A stretch of 12,500 nt of DNA. It comes from Prasinococcaceae sp. CCMP 1430. Taxonomy: Eukaryota; Prasinodermophyta; Palmophyllophyceae; Prasinococcales; Prasinococcaceae. This document shows positions 1 through 7,065 of the stretch, one piece after another. The notes beneath the pieces are model-generated. The model saw nothing but the letters and a program-made list of their open reading frames with translations, did not search any database and was not told where the DNA came from. The DNA is taken from NCBI GenBank assembly GCA_013416795.1, contig RQSC01000824.1, forward strand, positions 28,549 to 41,048, written 5' to 3'. The translations under genes and the position numbers were made by a program. Numbering within the stretch: position 1 is the stretch's first letter; the number at the start of each line of letters is the position of its first letter.

Positions 1-1
1 G

Positions 2-133
2 CGCGCGCGAGAGGAGCGCGCGCGCGTGGCACAGCTCGCCGAGCGCTACGCGCTCGAGGCGCGCTCGCTCACGCCCGCCGCGGACGCCGAGGCGGTGGCC
101 GCGCGGCTCGACGCCATCGCGCGCGCGCCGTAA
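2..133 (+). CDS. C-terminal end (or internal exon) of an unrecognised plus-strand gene, 5' end outside window
   Basis: From base 2 one plus-strand frame gives 43 residues of Ala/Arg/Glu-rich, probably helical protein (for example VAQLAERYALEARSL), then TAA at 131-133. I do not recognise the family. Its balanced acidic and basic residues and regular Leu/Ala spacing look like real coding sequence, unlike the Arg/Ala-only strings of the other two frames. The TAA overlaps GTAAGT at 130-135, a perfect 5' splice-site consensus, so this may instead be an exon ending at 129. If it is a terminus, the gene converges on ANK gene A, whose stop lies about 215 bases to the right. It resembles none of the ANK genes. 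The short length and composition bias keep confidence moderate. Confidence 0.45.
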   Translation, partial: RAREERARVAQLAERYALEARSLTPAADAEAVAARLDAIARAP

Positions 134-347
134 GTGACGGTTGGCACGCATTCGCGCGTGCGAGCGAATGCGCGCGCGAGCGAGTGCGCTCCTTTGAGGT
201 CGCGTGCGCGCGCACGAGAGTGTCGCGCGCGCGCGCGCGCTGTGTGCACAGGCGCGTGGCGTGACGACGCATTATCACCTACGAGCGATCAGCGCGCGCG
301 GCGTCGGCCTGCGCGGGTGGTGCGGCGCGCGGAGCAATCAAGATCAT
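134..347. other. Spacer between the plus-strand exon end and ANK gene A
   Basis: This GC-rich stretch shows no new gene. It holds an alternating CG tract at 224-240 followed by TGTGTGCACA, a type of sequence able to form Z-DNA. Bases 289-339 on the minus strand hold a relic of the ANK-family Arg-rich tail (listed separately). I see no clear polyadenylation signal for either flanking gene. Confidence 0.5.
289..339 (-). pseudogene. Vestigial Arg-rich C-terminal tail of ANK gene A, out of frame
   Basis: After the TAA of gene A, the minus strand in a different frame reads a 16-residue basic peptide ending RAGRRRAR and then TGA followed by TC. Intact paralogues end the same way: gene E ends STSAGRRRAR with TGATCA, as does the fragment behind gene B. 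I infer that gene A once ran to this TGA and was cut short by a frameshift or new stop. The match is short and Arg-rich, so chance similarity is possible. Confidence 0.4.
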
Positions 348-1286
348 TTACCCGAGCGTTGTGCCGTCCGAGAGCCACGCTCTGAGCACTGCGATGGTCT
401 CGTTCTCGTGCCAGACCGTGCTCCCACGGTCCTCTGCGACTTGGAGTGGGGTCATCCCCTCATCATCTCGCAGAGACGTGTCCGCGCCGGCCTCGAGCAA
501 CAGCTTGAGGCAGTCCGTGCTCTCGTATGCCGCTGCGAAATGCAATGCCGAGATCCCTTGGTCGGTGACGCGGTCCTTGTCGGCGCCCGCCTTGAGCAAC
601 AGATTCACGCATGTCGTATGACCTCCAGTCGTGGCCTCATGCAAGGGAGTGATGCCCATGTGGTCCCTCATGTCGACATGGGCCTTGTCATCGCCCACCT
701 TGAGAAGCAGCTCGAGGCAATCTGCGTGCCCCTCCTCCGCCGCAAGACCCAAAGGAGTTTTCCCGCATTTGTCGCCGCGAGTCCGGTCGGCGCCGCATTC
801 GAGGAGCAGCTTAACGCATTCGACATGGCCTTGGTAAGCTGCGCAACACAGAGGCGTCTTGCCGGGGACCTTGGCGTTGTCCTTATCGGCGCCCGCCTCG
901 AGGAGCATCTTAACGCAGTCGACATGGCCTCGGCCAGCTGCGTAACACAAGGGCGTTGTGCCTTCGCGAAGGTGCCAGGGAGTCCACTCTCGAAGGCACC
1001 CGTGGGCGTTCATGCAGGCGCCGCGCTCGAGCGCAAGCCTTGCGAGCAGTGTCTTGCCGTGGTACGCAGCCAGCAGGAGGACGTAGTCTGCGGACACTTT
1101 ATGATCGATGAAGAGGGAGTCAATCAGCACGTCGAGCGCTTCTCTGGCGTCGCGCGCCGCGGCGGCGTCGACCCCGAGCGCCTGCGTGGCGAGCAGCAGC
1201 GCCTGGCGCTCGCCCTCCGCCCTCGCGTCGCCCGCGCTTCCGCCGCTCCCGCCAGCGCGGGCACCTCCCCCGCGCTTGCGCTTCAT
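348..1286 (-). CDS. Ankyrin-repeat protein A (312 aa)
   Basis: This predicted ANK scaffold has no visible catalytic domain. It starts MKRKRGGG at the ATG at 1286, placed like the starts of B, D and E just after the GCGGCC context. Residues 1-27 are basic and Gly-rich. Residues 28-60 carry the family module (RQALLLATQALGVDAAAA). Residues 65-97 are a degenerate first ANK repeat (LLLAAYHGKTLLARLALE), the subtype shared with gene B. Five fuller repeats follow at about 109-141, 142-174, 175-210, 211-243 and 244-276, each with the TPLH-type turn and a Cys before the second helix. A partial cap covers 277-303. The protein ends WLSDGTTLG with TAA and lacks the Arg-rich tail of its paralogues, whose relic lies just downstream. 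It is the most divergent gene of the array, so it may be degrading or older. Confidence 0.8.
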   Translation of the reverse strand: MKRKRGGGARAGGSGGSAGDARAEGERQALLLATQALGVDAAAARDAREALDVLIDSLFIDHKVSADYVLLLAAYHGKTLLARLALERGACMNAHGCLREWTPWHLREGTTPLCYAAGRGHVDCVKMLLEAGADKDNAKVPGKTPLCCAAYQGHVECVKLLLECGADRTRGDKCGKTPLGLAAEEGHADCLELLLKVGDDKAHVDMRDHMGITPLHEATTGGHTTCVNLLLKAGADKDRVTDQGISALHFAAAYESTDCLKLLLEAGADTSLRDDEGMTPLQVAEDRGSTVWHENETIAVLRAWLSDGTTLG

Positions 1287-1353
1287 GGCCGCGGGTGCGC
1301 GAGCAGGCGGTCGGTCGGGCTTGCGAGGAAGGTGTGTGGGAATGGGGGGCGGA

Positions 1354-1390
1354 GCCTGCGACTCTCAGGCACCGCACGCAGTGTGGCGCC
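1354..1390 (-). promoter_or_regulatory. Conserved upstream motif of gene A
   Basis: On the plus strand this 37-base element begins GCCTGCGACTCTCAGG and ends GCACGCAGTGTGGCGCC. It begins 68 bases before the gene A ATG. Near-identical copies precede B, D and E, and a diverged copy precedes C. The fixed position and conservation suggest a core promoter, transcription start or 5' UTR element, but recent duplication of the spacer could also explain it. Confidence 0.45.
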
Positions 1391-1660
1391 GCGCGCAGCG
1401 CAGCGCAGCGAGATTCTGCGCTGGGGGAACCGCTCCCATCAAAAAGCATTGGGGGGGGCGTGCGCAGCTGGGTGCGAATCTACAACCTCGGTCGAGCCAA
1501 TATGCCCAACCACGAGTACATGTGTGCGCGCCTCGCTCGCGTGCGCGCGGCACCGAACCCGCACCTGCGCACGTCGCACGCATGCGAGAGAGGGAGAGGG
1601 CACGCGCAGACGTGTGCTCGGGCGTGCGCGCATACGGAACGTGCTGTGCATGCACCCTCT

Positions 1661-1743
1661 CGGGCGCGTGCGTGTGCGCGCGTGTGTGTGCGCGTGAGTG
1701 TGTGCGTGTGTGTCTGCACATGGTGTGCGTGTATGTACGTGCG
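1661..1743. repeat. GT/GC alternating purine-pyrimidine tract
   Basis: The plus strand here is almost entirely alternating GT and GC dinucleotides with a few interruptions. Equivalent tracts occupy the same place in the other spacers, on the 3' side of the preceding gene. Such tracts are prone to length change and to Z-DNA formation. Confidence 0.8.
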
Positions 1744-1783
1744 ACCAGGTGCGTAACGTGAAGAGTGGATCAGAAAAAAGTGA

Positions 1784-2002
1784 TCAGCGGGCACGCCGCC
1801 GGCCAGCGCTCGTGCTGCGCCGCCTGCTGGGCGCGCTGGCGCCCGAGAGCGCCGCCCTGAGGACCGCGGCGGCCTCGGCGTGCTCGTACTGCTCGGCTAG
1901 CTCACGCGCGGTCTTGCCATCTCTGTTTCGCGCAGTCGCGTCCGCCCCAGCCTCGAGCAGCAGCTGGAGACAGTCAGCGTGCCCTCTCTCCGCAGTCCAG
2001 TA
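1784..2002 (-). pseudogene. Orphan C-terminal module of an ANK paralogue behind gene B (frame open)
   Basis: Directly after the gene B stop, in another frame, 72 residues of ANK protein run from YWTAERGHADCLQ through GKTARELAEQYEH and AEAAAVLR to the tail STSAGRRRAR, then TGA. This is one ANK repeat that has lost its first turn, plus the complete cap and tail. The frame is open but has no start codon, and it begins abruptly about two bases upstream of the gene B stop, so it looks like a 5'-truncated duplicate, or an alternative last exon of gene B. Its cap is of the C/D type, while its tail and downstream bases match gene E. A frameshifted sister copy lies behind gene C. Confidence 0.7.
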
Positions 2003-2004
2003 TG

Positions 2005-4790
2005 TCAGCGCACGCGGCGCCGACTGGCGCGGGCGCTGCGCCGCCTGCTGGGCGTGCTGGCGCCCGAGGGCGCCGCCCTGAGCACCGCGGCGGCCTCGGC
2101 GTGCTTGTTCTGCTCGGCCAGCTCAAGCGCGGTCTTGCCATCCCCGTTTTGCGTGGACGCGTCGGCCCCAGCCTCGAGCAGCAGCTCGAGACAGGCCGTG
2201 TGCCCTATCTCCGCGGCGCAGTGCATGGGCGTCGCGCCATTTTCTGCAGCCCGGTCCTTGTCGGCGCCAGCCTCGAGCAGCAGCTTTGCGCAGTTGGCTT
2301 TGCCTGTATAGCCTCCATTGTCGGCAATGTTCTTGTCGGCACCTGCCTCGAGCAGCCACTCGAGGCAGACCGTGTACCCATCCTCCGCGGCGCCGTGCAT
2401 GGGCGTATCGCCATTGTCTGCAGCCGGGTCCTCGTCGGCACCAGCCTCGAGCAGCAGCTCTGTGCAGTCGGCGCTGCCCTCACCCGCGGCGTCGTGCAAC
2501 GGTGTATAGCCTTCATTGTCGGCAATGTCCTTGTCGGCACCTGCCTCGAGCAGCAGCGTGACGCAGGCAAGGTGGCCTTCGCCTGCGGCGAGATGCAAGG
2601 GCGCCGCGCCCTCGTTGTCGGCTCGATCCTTGTCGGCACCTGCTTCGAGCAAAAGTGTCAAGCAGTCAGCGTGGCCCGCGAGCGCGGCGTCATGCATCAG
2701 GGTCCTACCCATCTTGTTGGCTCGATCTTTGTCGGCACCTGCCTCGAGCAAAAGCCTCAAGCAGTCAGCGTGGCCGCCTTTCGCGGCGCAAAACAACGGC
2801 GTCAAAGAATCACCAGCAGCATAGTCCGCGTTGGCACCCGCCTTGAGCAGCAGCGCGACGCAGTCGGCTTTGCCGTATTGCGCGCAGGCTAGCAAGGGTG
2901 TGTATCCGTAGTTGTCAACCGAATCCTTGTCGGCACCCGCCTCGAGCAGCAAGGTGACGCAGGCGGCATTGCCTGATTCCACGGCGTGACACAAGGGCGT
3001 CCAGCCATTGACGTCAGTCGAATCCTTGTCGGCGCCCGCCTTGAGCAACAGGTTCACGCAGGCGGCACAGTCCGAACTCGCTGCGCAATGCAAGGGCGTA
3101 TCGCCTCCTTCGCTATCAGCTACATCCTTGTCCGCGCCCGCCTTCAGCAATAGGTTCACGCAGTCGGAATGGCCAGCATTTGCGGCGCGATGCAAGGCAG
3201 TATTTCCAAGGTCGTCAGCCGAATCCTTGTCGGCACCTGCCTTGAGCAGCAGCGTGACGCAGACGGAATGGCCCCAGCAGGCGGCGACACTCAAGGGCTT
3301 CGCGCCATACGCGTCGGCTCGGTCCACGTCAGCTCCCGCCTCGAGCAACAGCTTCGAGCAGTCTGCCTGCCCACCGCGCGCGGCGTAGTGCAAGGGCGTC
3401 TTGCCTTCATTGTCGGCTTGGTTCATTCCGGCGCCCGCCTCGAGCACAAGCTTCAAGCAGTCCGCCGGCCCATACTGTGCTGCCAGATGTGCGGCCGTCC
3501 TACCTCGACCGAAATCTCTTGTGCTCGCATTGGCGGCGCGCTCAAGCGCCAGCCTGACGACCTCGCTGCTGCGCCATCCTGACACGTCGGCACCCGCACC
3601 TAGCAACATCATCATGCAGTGGGCGTTGTCCTTCTTTGCGGCGACATACAGGGGCGCGATGCCGTCGTTGTTGCCTTGGTGGATGTCAGCACCCGCCTCG
3701 ATCAACAACTCCAAGCACTCCGCGTTGCCTCTGTCCACAGCATGATACGTGGGCGTACAGCCTTCAATGTCGACTCGGTCCTTGTCTGCACCCGCCTTGA
3801 TCAAGAGCCTCAAGCAGTCGGCTTGCCCGCAGTACACGGCGACATCTAAGGGCGTCCAGCCATCGTTGTCGCCTTGGTTGATGTCAGCACCCGCCTCGAT
3901 CAACACCTCCAGGCACTCCGCCTTGCCTATGATCGCAGCGTGATACGAGGGCGTACAGCCTCCGATGTCGACTCCATCCTTGTCTGCGCCCGCCTCGATT
4001 AAGAGCCGCAAGCAGTCGGCTTGCCCAAAGGCAACGGCGACATCTAAGGGCGTCCAGCCATTGCTGGCGACTGGCTCGATGTCGGCGCCCACGTCGAGCA
4101 AATGCTCCGCGCAGTAGTAGTGCCCGTCTTGCGCGGCGTTGTGCAATGGCGTCCAGCCCTCCTCGTCGCCTCGGTCCTTGTCTGCGCCCGCTGCGAGGAG
4201 CAAGAAGAGGCATTTCGCACACCCTTCGAGCGCTGCGGCACCCAGGGGCAGGCAGCCATGTTTTTCGACGCGCTCCGTGTCGGCGCCCGCGTCGAGCAAC
4301 AGCTCGACGCAGTCGAAACGGCCGTTGGATGCTGCGACGCAGAGGGGCGTCTCGCCGACGTCGTCGAGTCTGTCCTTATCGGCGCCCGCCTCGAGCAGCA
4401 GCGTGACGACGTCGGCATGGCCTTCACGCGCGGCGTTGTGCAGTGCCGCCCAGCCGTAGAAGACCTGCGATCCCGCGGGCCATTTCAGCTCCGGTAAGAG
4501 CGTCTGGCAGCGGAGGATCCCGCGTGCATCTACCTCGGCGCCCTGCTCGAGCGCGAGCCTTGCGAGCAGTGCGTTGCCGTGATGGGCAGCCAGCCGCAGG
4601 AGGTGCTCAGAGTCAGTGCATGCGAGAAGCTCGCTGACGACGACGTCGACGGCGCCACGCGCCTCGTTCACTGCTGCGGCGTTCACCCCGAGCGCCTGCG
4701 TGGCGAGCAGGAGCGCCTGGCGAGCGCTCTCCGCCCTCGCGTCGCCCGCGCCGCCGCCGCCGCCGCCGCCGCCGCTGCAGTCGCTTCCGC

Positions 4791-4826
<36 letters not shown>

Positions 4827-4888
4827 AGAGTCAGACGATGCGGAGATGAGGGAGGTGGAGCGGCCTCTTCCCCCCGCGCGCGCTTCAT
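2005..4888 (-). CDS. Large ankyrin-repeat protein B (about 960 aa), frame broken at a 31-base homopolymer
   Basis: The repeat frame runs open from near the homopolymer to TGA at 2005-2007. It holds the N-terminal module (RQALLLATQALGVN near 4720), a degenerate first repeat, and from about 4455 down to 2140 some 22 full ANK repeats of 33-34 residues plus one short one, then the half-repeat cap and the tail SARASRRRVR. The repeat frame has no ATG before the middle of the protein. The family start MKRAR lies at 4888 in the next frame, and the two frames meet in a poly-proline run coded by 31 C. A run of 30 would join them. Repeats near 3600-4100 alternate between GWTPLDVAV and GCTPxYHA types, a two-repeat period. 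Bases 3508-3567 encode an N-terminal-module remnant in mid-protein. One repeat at 2239-2313 lacks 8 residues. Confidence 0.75.
2239..2313 (-). other. ANK repeat of gene B with an in-frame 24-base deletion
   Basis: This repeat reads GYT then GKANCAKLLLEAGAD and has 25 residues instead of 33, so the inner helix is missing and the fold should be disturbed locally. Together with the repeat before it, it looks like a duplicate of the adjoining GYTPLHD/GDTPMHG pair, which extends the conserved C-terminal set of repeats in this gene only. Confidence 0.6.
3508..3567 (-). other. N-terminal-module remnant inside gene B
   Basis: Between ANK repeats the protein reads SEVVRLALERAANASTRDFG. This corresponds to STEVVRLALERGADINATAS, the end of the N-terminal module in genes C, E and F, and the DNA is clearly similar too (GCGCCAGCCTGACGACCTCG is shared with gene E). 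It interrupts the 33-residue spacing. The simplest reading is that gene B is a fusion of two ANK genes and this is the second gene's N-terminus. Confidence 0.65.
4795..4825 (-). repeat. 31-base G/C homopolymer in the 5' end of gene B
   Basis: There are 31 consecutive G on the plus strand, read as C (poly-proline) on the coding strand. The start-codon frame enters it and the ANK frame leaves it, and the two differ by one base. Homopolymers of this length are often misread by sequencers and are also unstable in vivo, so the length given may not be exact. Confidence 0.9.
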
Positions 4889-4971
4889 GGCCGCGGGTGC
4901 GCGAGCGGGCGCACGGGCGGGCGGGCGAGGAAGGGGGAGGGGGGGAGGGGGGTGGGGGGGTAGGCGGCGGG

Positions 4972-5008
4972 GCCTGCGATTCTCAGGCAAGGCACGCAGT
5001 GTGGCGCC
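4972..5008 (-). promoter_or_regulatory. Conserved upstream motif of gene B
   Basis: This copy of the family upstream element begins 84 bases before the family ATG at 4888, with a few substitutions (GCCTGCGATTCTCAGG, then GGCACGCAGTGTGGCGCC). Its presence where much of the rest of the spacer has diverged favours function over simple recent duplication. Confidence 0.45.
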
Positions 5009-5086
5009 CCGCGCAGCGCAGCGCAGCGAGATTCTCCTGTTGAGCCTGCTGTCTGTCTAACGTGCGCATCCGAACGTCGAAGACGT

Positions 5087-5271
5087 GATGCGCGCGCGCG
5101 CGCGTGCGTGCGTGCACATCTGTGGACATGTATGTCTGCGCGCGCGTGCGCGCGTGCGCTCGTGCAGGCTCGTGTGCGTGTGCGTGCAAGTGTGCGTGTG
5201 CGTCTGTGTCTGTACGTGGCGTGTGCGCATGTTCGTGCACGAGAAAAGTGCGTGCTCGTGCGCGTGTGAAT
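5087..5271. repeat. GT/GC alternating purine-pyrimidine tract
   Basis: This is a long run of GC and GT dinucleotides on the plus strand with scattered breaks, in the same relative position as the tracts of the other spacers but with a different internal sequence. It appears to be a simple-sequence tract that evolved independently. Confidence 0.75.
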
Positions 5272-5295
5272 AAGAATGTATGATACGACGTGTGA

Positions 5296-5492
5296 TCAGG
5301 GCATGCTGCGCCGCCTGTTGGGCGTGCTGGCGCCCGAGAGCGCTGCCCTGAGCATCGCGGCGGCCTCTGCGTACTCGTACTGCTCGGCCACGTCAAGCGC
5401 GGTCTTTCCATCTCTAGTTCGCGCATCGCGTCCGCCCCAGCCTCGAGCAGCAGCTGGAGACAGTCAGCGTGCCCTCTCTCCGCAGTCCAGTA
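5296..5492 (-). pseudogene. Orphan C-terminal module behind gene C, frameshifted
   Basis: This begins with the same bases behind the gene C stop as the fragment behind gene B (YWTAERGHADCLQLLLEAG), so both derive from one event. Relative to that copy a single base is missing after the GADA codons, which throws the remainder (GKTALDVAEQ-like, then LRAALSGAS and NRRRS) into another frame. In the corrected frame it ends at TGA 5296-5298, earlier than its sister. There is no start codon. It is a decaying duplicate of an ANK gene 3' end. Confidence 0.7.
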
Positions 5493-5494
5493 TG

Positions 5495-6841
5495 TCAGCG
5501 CACGCGGCGCCGACTGGCGCGGGCGCTGCGCCGCCTGTTGGGCGTGCTTCCGCCCGAGAGCGCCGCCCTGAGCATCGCGGCGGCCTCGGCGTGCTCATAG
5601 TGCTCGGCCAGGTCAAGCGCGGTCTTGCCATCCCTGTTTCGCGCGGACCCGTCCGCCCCAGCCTCGAGCAGCAGCTCGAGGCAGGCCGTGTGCCCTTTCT
5701 CCGCGGCGCTGTGCAAGGGCGTCTCGCCATTGTCTTCAGCCCGGTCCTTGTCGGCGCCCGCGCTGAGCAACAGCTCTGTGAAGTCGGCGTTGCCCTTGTT
5801 CGCGGCGCAGTGCAACGGTGTATAGCCTTCATTAGCAGCAATGTCCTTGTCGGCACCTGCCTCGAGCAGCAGCTTCAAGCAATCAGCGTTCCCATCCATT
5901 GCCGCGCAATGCAAGGGCGCCAAGCCCGTGTTGTTCGCGCGGTTCTTGTCGGCACCTGCTTCGAGCAAAAGCTTCAAGCAATCAGCGTTCCGATTGATTG
6001 CCGCGCCATGCAAGGGCGCCAAGCCCCTGTCGTTCACGCGGTCCTTCTCGGCACCTGCCTCGAGCAAAAGCTTCAAGCAATCAGCGTTCCCATTGATTAC
6101 CGCGCAATGCAAGGGCGCAGAGCCCTGGTTGGTCGCGCGGTCCTTGTCGGCACCTGCCTCGAGCAAAAGCTTCAAGCAGTCAGCGTTGCCTGTCATTGCC
6201 GCGCGATGCAAGGGGGCGAAGCCCCCGTAGTTGGCAATGTCCTTGTCGGCACCCGCCTCGAGCAGAAGCTTCAAGCAGCCTTCTGCGCCGTACGCGGCAC
6301 AATATAAGGGCGTCTGGCCATTCTTGTCAGCTCGGTCCTTGTCGGCGCCCGCCGCGAGCAATAGCCTCAAGCAGTCTTCTGCGCCTCTGTACGCGGCGCG
6401 ATGCAAGGGCGTCTCGCCGTCCTCGTCGGCTCTGTCCTTGTCGGCGCCCGCCTCGAGCAACAGCTTTGCAGAATCAGCACAACCACTGTCCGCAGCATGA
6501 ATCAAGGGCGTCCACCCAGACAAGCTCGCGGTGGCGTTAACGTCGACGCCGTGCTCCAGCGCCAGCCTGACGACCTCGGTGCTTCTCGCCCCCAGTGCCA
6601 AAATGTCGTCGGCGGTGAATCGCTCACCATCCTCGGTGTGGGCGTATTCGAGGAGCATGTCGAAGAGGACGTCGACGGCATCATGCGCCTCGTTCACTTC
6701 GGCGACGTTCACCCCGAGCGCCTGCGTGGCGAGCAGCACCGCCTGGCGAGCGCTCTCCGCCCTCGCGTCGCCCGCGCCGCCGCTTCCGCCGCCGCCGGCT
6801 CCGCGGGCGTCGAGCGCGCCTTGCGCGGCACCTCCTCCCAT
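5495..6841 (-). CDS. Ankyrin-repeat protein C (448 aa)
   Basis: I chose the ATG at 6841 (MGGGAAQGALDARG); an in-frame GTG 15 codons upstream is less likely. Residues 1-27 are Gly/Ala-rich. Residues 28-108 form the N-terminal module (RQAVLLATQALGV, then GERFTADDILALGARSTEVV). Nine ANK repeats span 109-404, each near GxAPLHxAxxxGNADCLKLLLEAGADKDR. Residues 405-448 are the cap and tail (DLAEHYEHAEAAAMLR, then SARASRRRVR). Repeats 4-7 are near-identical 99-base DNA units, so they were amplified recently. Unlike the paralogues, C lacks the MKRAR leader and has an unrelated upstream spacer, so its original 5' end may have been lost or may lie in an upstream exon. It probably works as a protein-binding scaffold. 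Confidence 0.8.
   Translation of the reverse strand: MGGGAAQGALDARGAGGGGSGGAGDARAESARQAVLLATQALGVNVAEVNEAHDAVDVLFDMLLEYAHTEDGERFTADDILALGARSTEVVRLALEHGVDVNATASLSGWTPLIHAADSGCADSAKLLLEAGADKDRADEDGETPLHRAAYRGAEDCLRLLLAAGADKDRADKNGQTPLYCAAYGAEGCLKLLLEAGADKDIANYGGFAPLHRAAMTGNADCLKLLLEAGADKDRATNQGSAPLHCAVINGNADCLKLLLEAGAEKDRVNDRGLAPLHGAAINRNADCLKLLLEAGADKNRANNTGLAPLHCAAMDGNADCLKLLLEAGADKDIAANEGYTPLHCAANKGNADFTELLLSAGADKDRAEDNGETPLHSAAEKGHTACLELLLEAGADGSARNRDGKTALDLAEHYEHAEAAAMLRAALSGGSTPNRRRSARASRRRVR
5850..6246 (-). repeat. Recent 99-base tandem repeats inside gene C
   Basis: The string CGGCACC(T/C)GC(C/T)TCGAGCA recurs at exact 99-base steps (about 5851, 5950, 6049, 6148 and 6247), followed in most copies by AAAGCTTCAAGCA and TCAGCGTT. 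Each unit encodes one ANK repeat. The near-identity at DNA level points to recent unequal exchange or slippage rather than old protein-level constraint. Gene E has a similar run at about 10019-10450. Confidence 0.85.
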
Positions 6842-7065
6842 CGCCGCGTGTCGGGGACGCGCACGCGCGACCGCAACCACAAGCACAAGGACGTGCGCGC
6901 GTGCGCGCTTGCGCGCGGGCGAGGGAGAGGGCGGCAGGGATCCTCACGCCGCGCACGCGCTGTGGCGCCTCCCCCCCCCCCCTGACCCACCCACACAGGC
7001 CGCGCCCTGGCAGCGCCCACGCTATTGAACACAGCGAACCCAAAGCAATCACAAATTACAGTACG
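6842..7065 (-). other. Short, distinct spacer between genes D and C
   Basis: At 224 bases this is the shortest spacer and lacks the GT/GC tract and most of the shared unit. It holds a 12-C run at 6971-6982, a diverged copy of the conserved upstream motif, and near 7021-7065 an AT-richer stretch that would be the 3' flank of gene D. TTACA at 7056-7060 reads TGTAA on the coding strand but lies only 5 bases beyond the gene D stop codon. I see no gene in it. Confidence 0.6.
6935..6969 (-). promoter_or_regulatory. Diverged copy of the family upstream motif before gene C
   Basis: Aligned without gaps to the 3'-most 35 bases of the motif before A and D, about 26 positions match, and the last nine bases (TGTGGCGCC) are identical. 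It begins 94 bases before the chosen ATG of gene C. Because the rest of this spacer is unlike the others, the surviving match is the best evidence that the motif is functional. Confidence 0.35.

Larger units (their letters stand above)
1287..1783 (-). repeat. Spacer upstream of gene A, a copy of the array's repeated intergenic unit
   Basis: This spacer closely matches those upstream of D (9105-9564) and E (10921-11387). Going away from the ATG it holds a GGGC-rich strip, the conserved motif at 1354-1390, GCGCA repeats, a private stretch at about 1421-1516 with an 8-G run, a shared block from 1517 (including GAGAGAGGGAGAGGGCACGC), a GT/GC alternating tract, and a shared end at about 1749-1783 next to the preceding stop. 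Long Arg/Ala/His-rich frames cross it on both strands but lack repeat or domain structure. I read it as non-coding 5' and 3' flanking DNA. Confidence 0.75.
4889..5295 (-). repeat. Spacer upstream of gene B, partial copy of the intergenic unit
   Basis: Next to the ATG this spacer shares with the other spacers the GCGGGCG-rich strip, the conserved motif at 4972-5008 and the GCGCAGCGCAGCGCAGCG run. It then diverges from about 5035, with a unique segment (5036-5086) and its own GT/GC alternating tract. It ends with a short AT-richer stretch (5265-5295) beside the gene fragment downstream of C. Frames crossing it are Arg/His-rich and without domain structure. I see no RNA gene. Confidence 0.65.

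Noticed and set aside
1471-1487. tRNA-like B-box (GGTGCGAATCTACAACC) in the spacer before gene A
   Set aside because: I found no A-box, anticodon arm or acceptor stem at the right distance, and the upstream bases are homopolymer-rich.
204-1697. A 497-codon open frame on the plus strand opposite gene A
   Set aside because: It is the antisense shadow of the ANK codons: GC-rich repeats avoid stops in several frames. It shows no domain of its own, and similar shadows (for example 2002-2892, 7569-8189, 10453-11724) lie opposite every paralogue.
4684-4686. GTG at 4684-4686 (and at 12375-12377 in gene F) as a start codon
   Set aside because: It is the Val codon within QALGVN of the conserved N-terminal module, and the module continues upstream in both genes. 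Non-ATG starts are also unlikely in a nuclear gene.
5850-6246. Regularly spaced near-identical repeats resembling a CRISPR array
   Set aside because: The period is exactly 99 bases and each unit encodes one 33-residue ANK repeat. The variable parts are codons of the same protein, not spacers.
7056-7060. TGTAA polyadenylation signal (green-algal type) behind gene D
   Set aside because: It lies only 5 bases beyond the stop codon and has no counterpart behind the other genes, so it is probably chance; it also cannot be used to assign the lineage.
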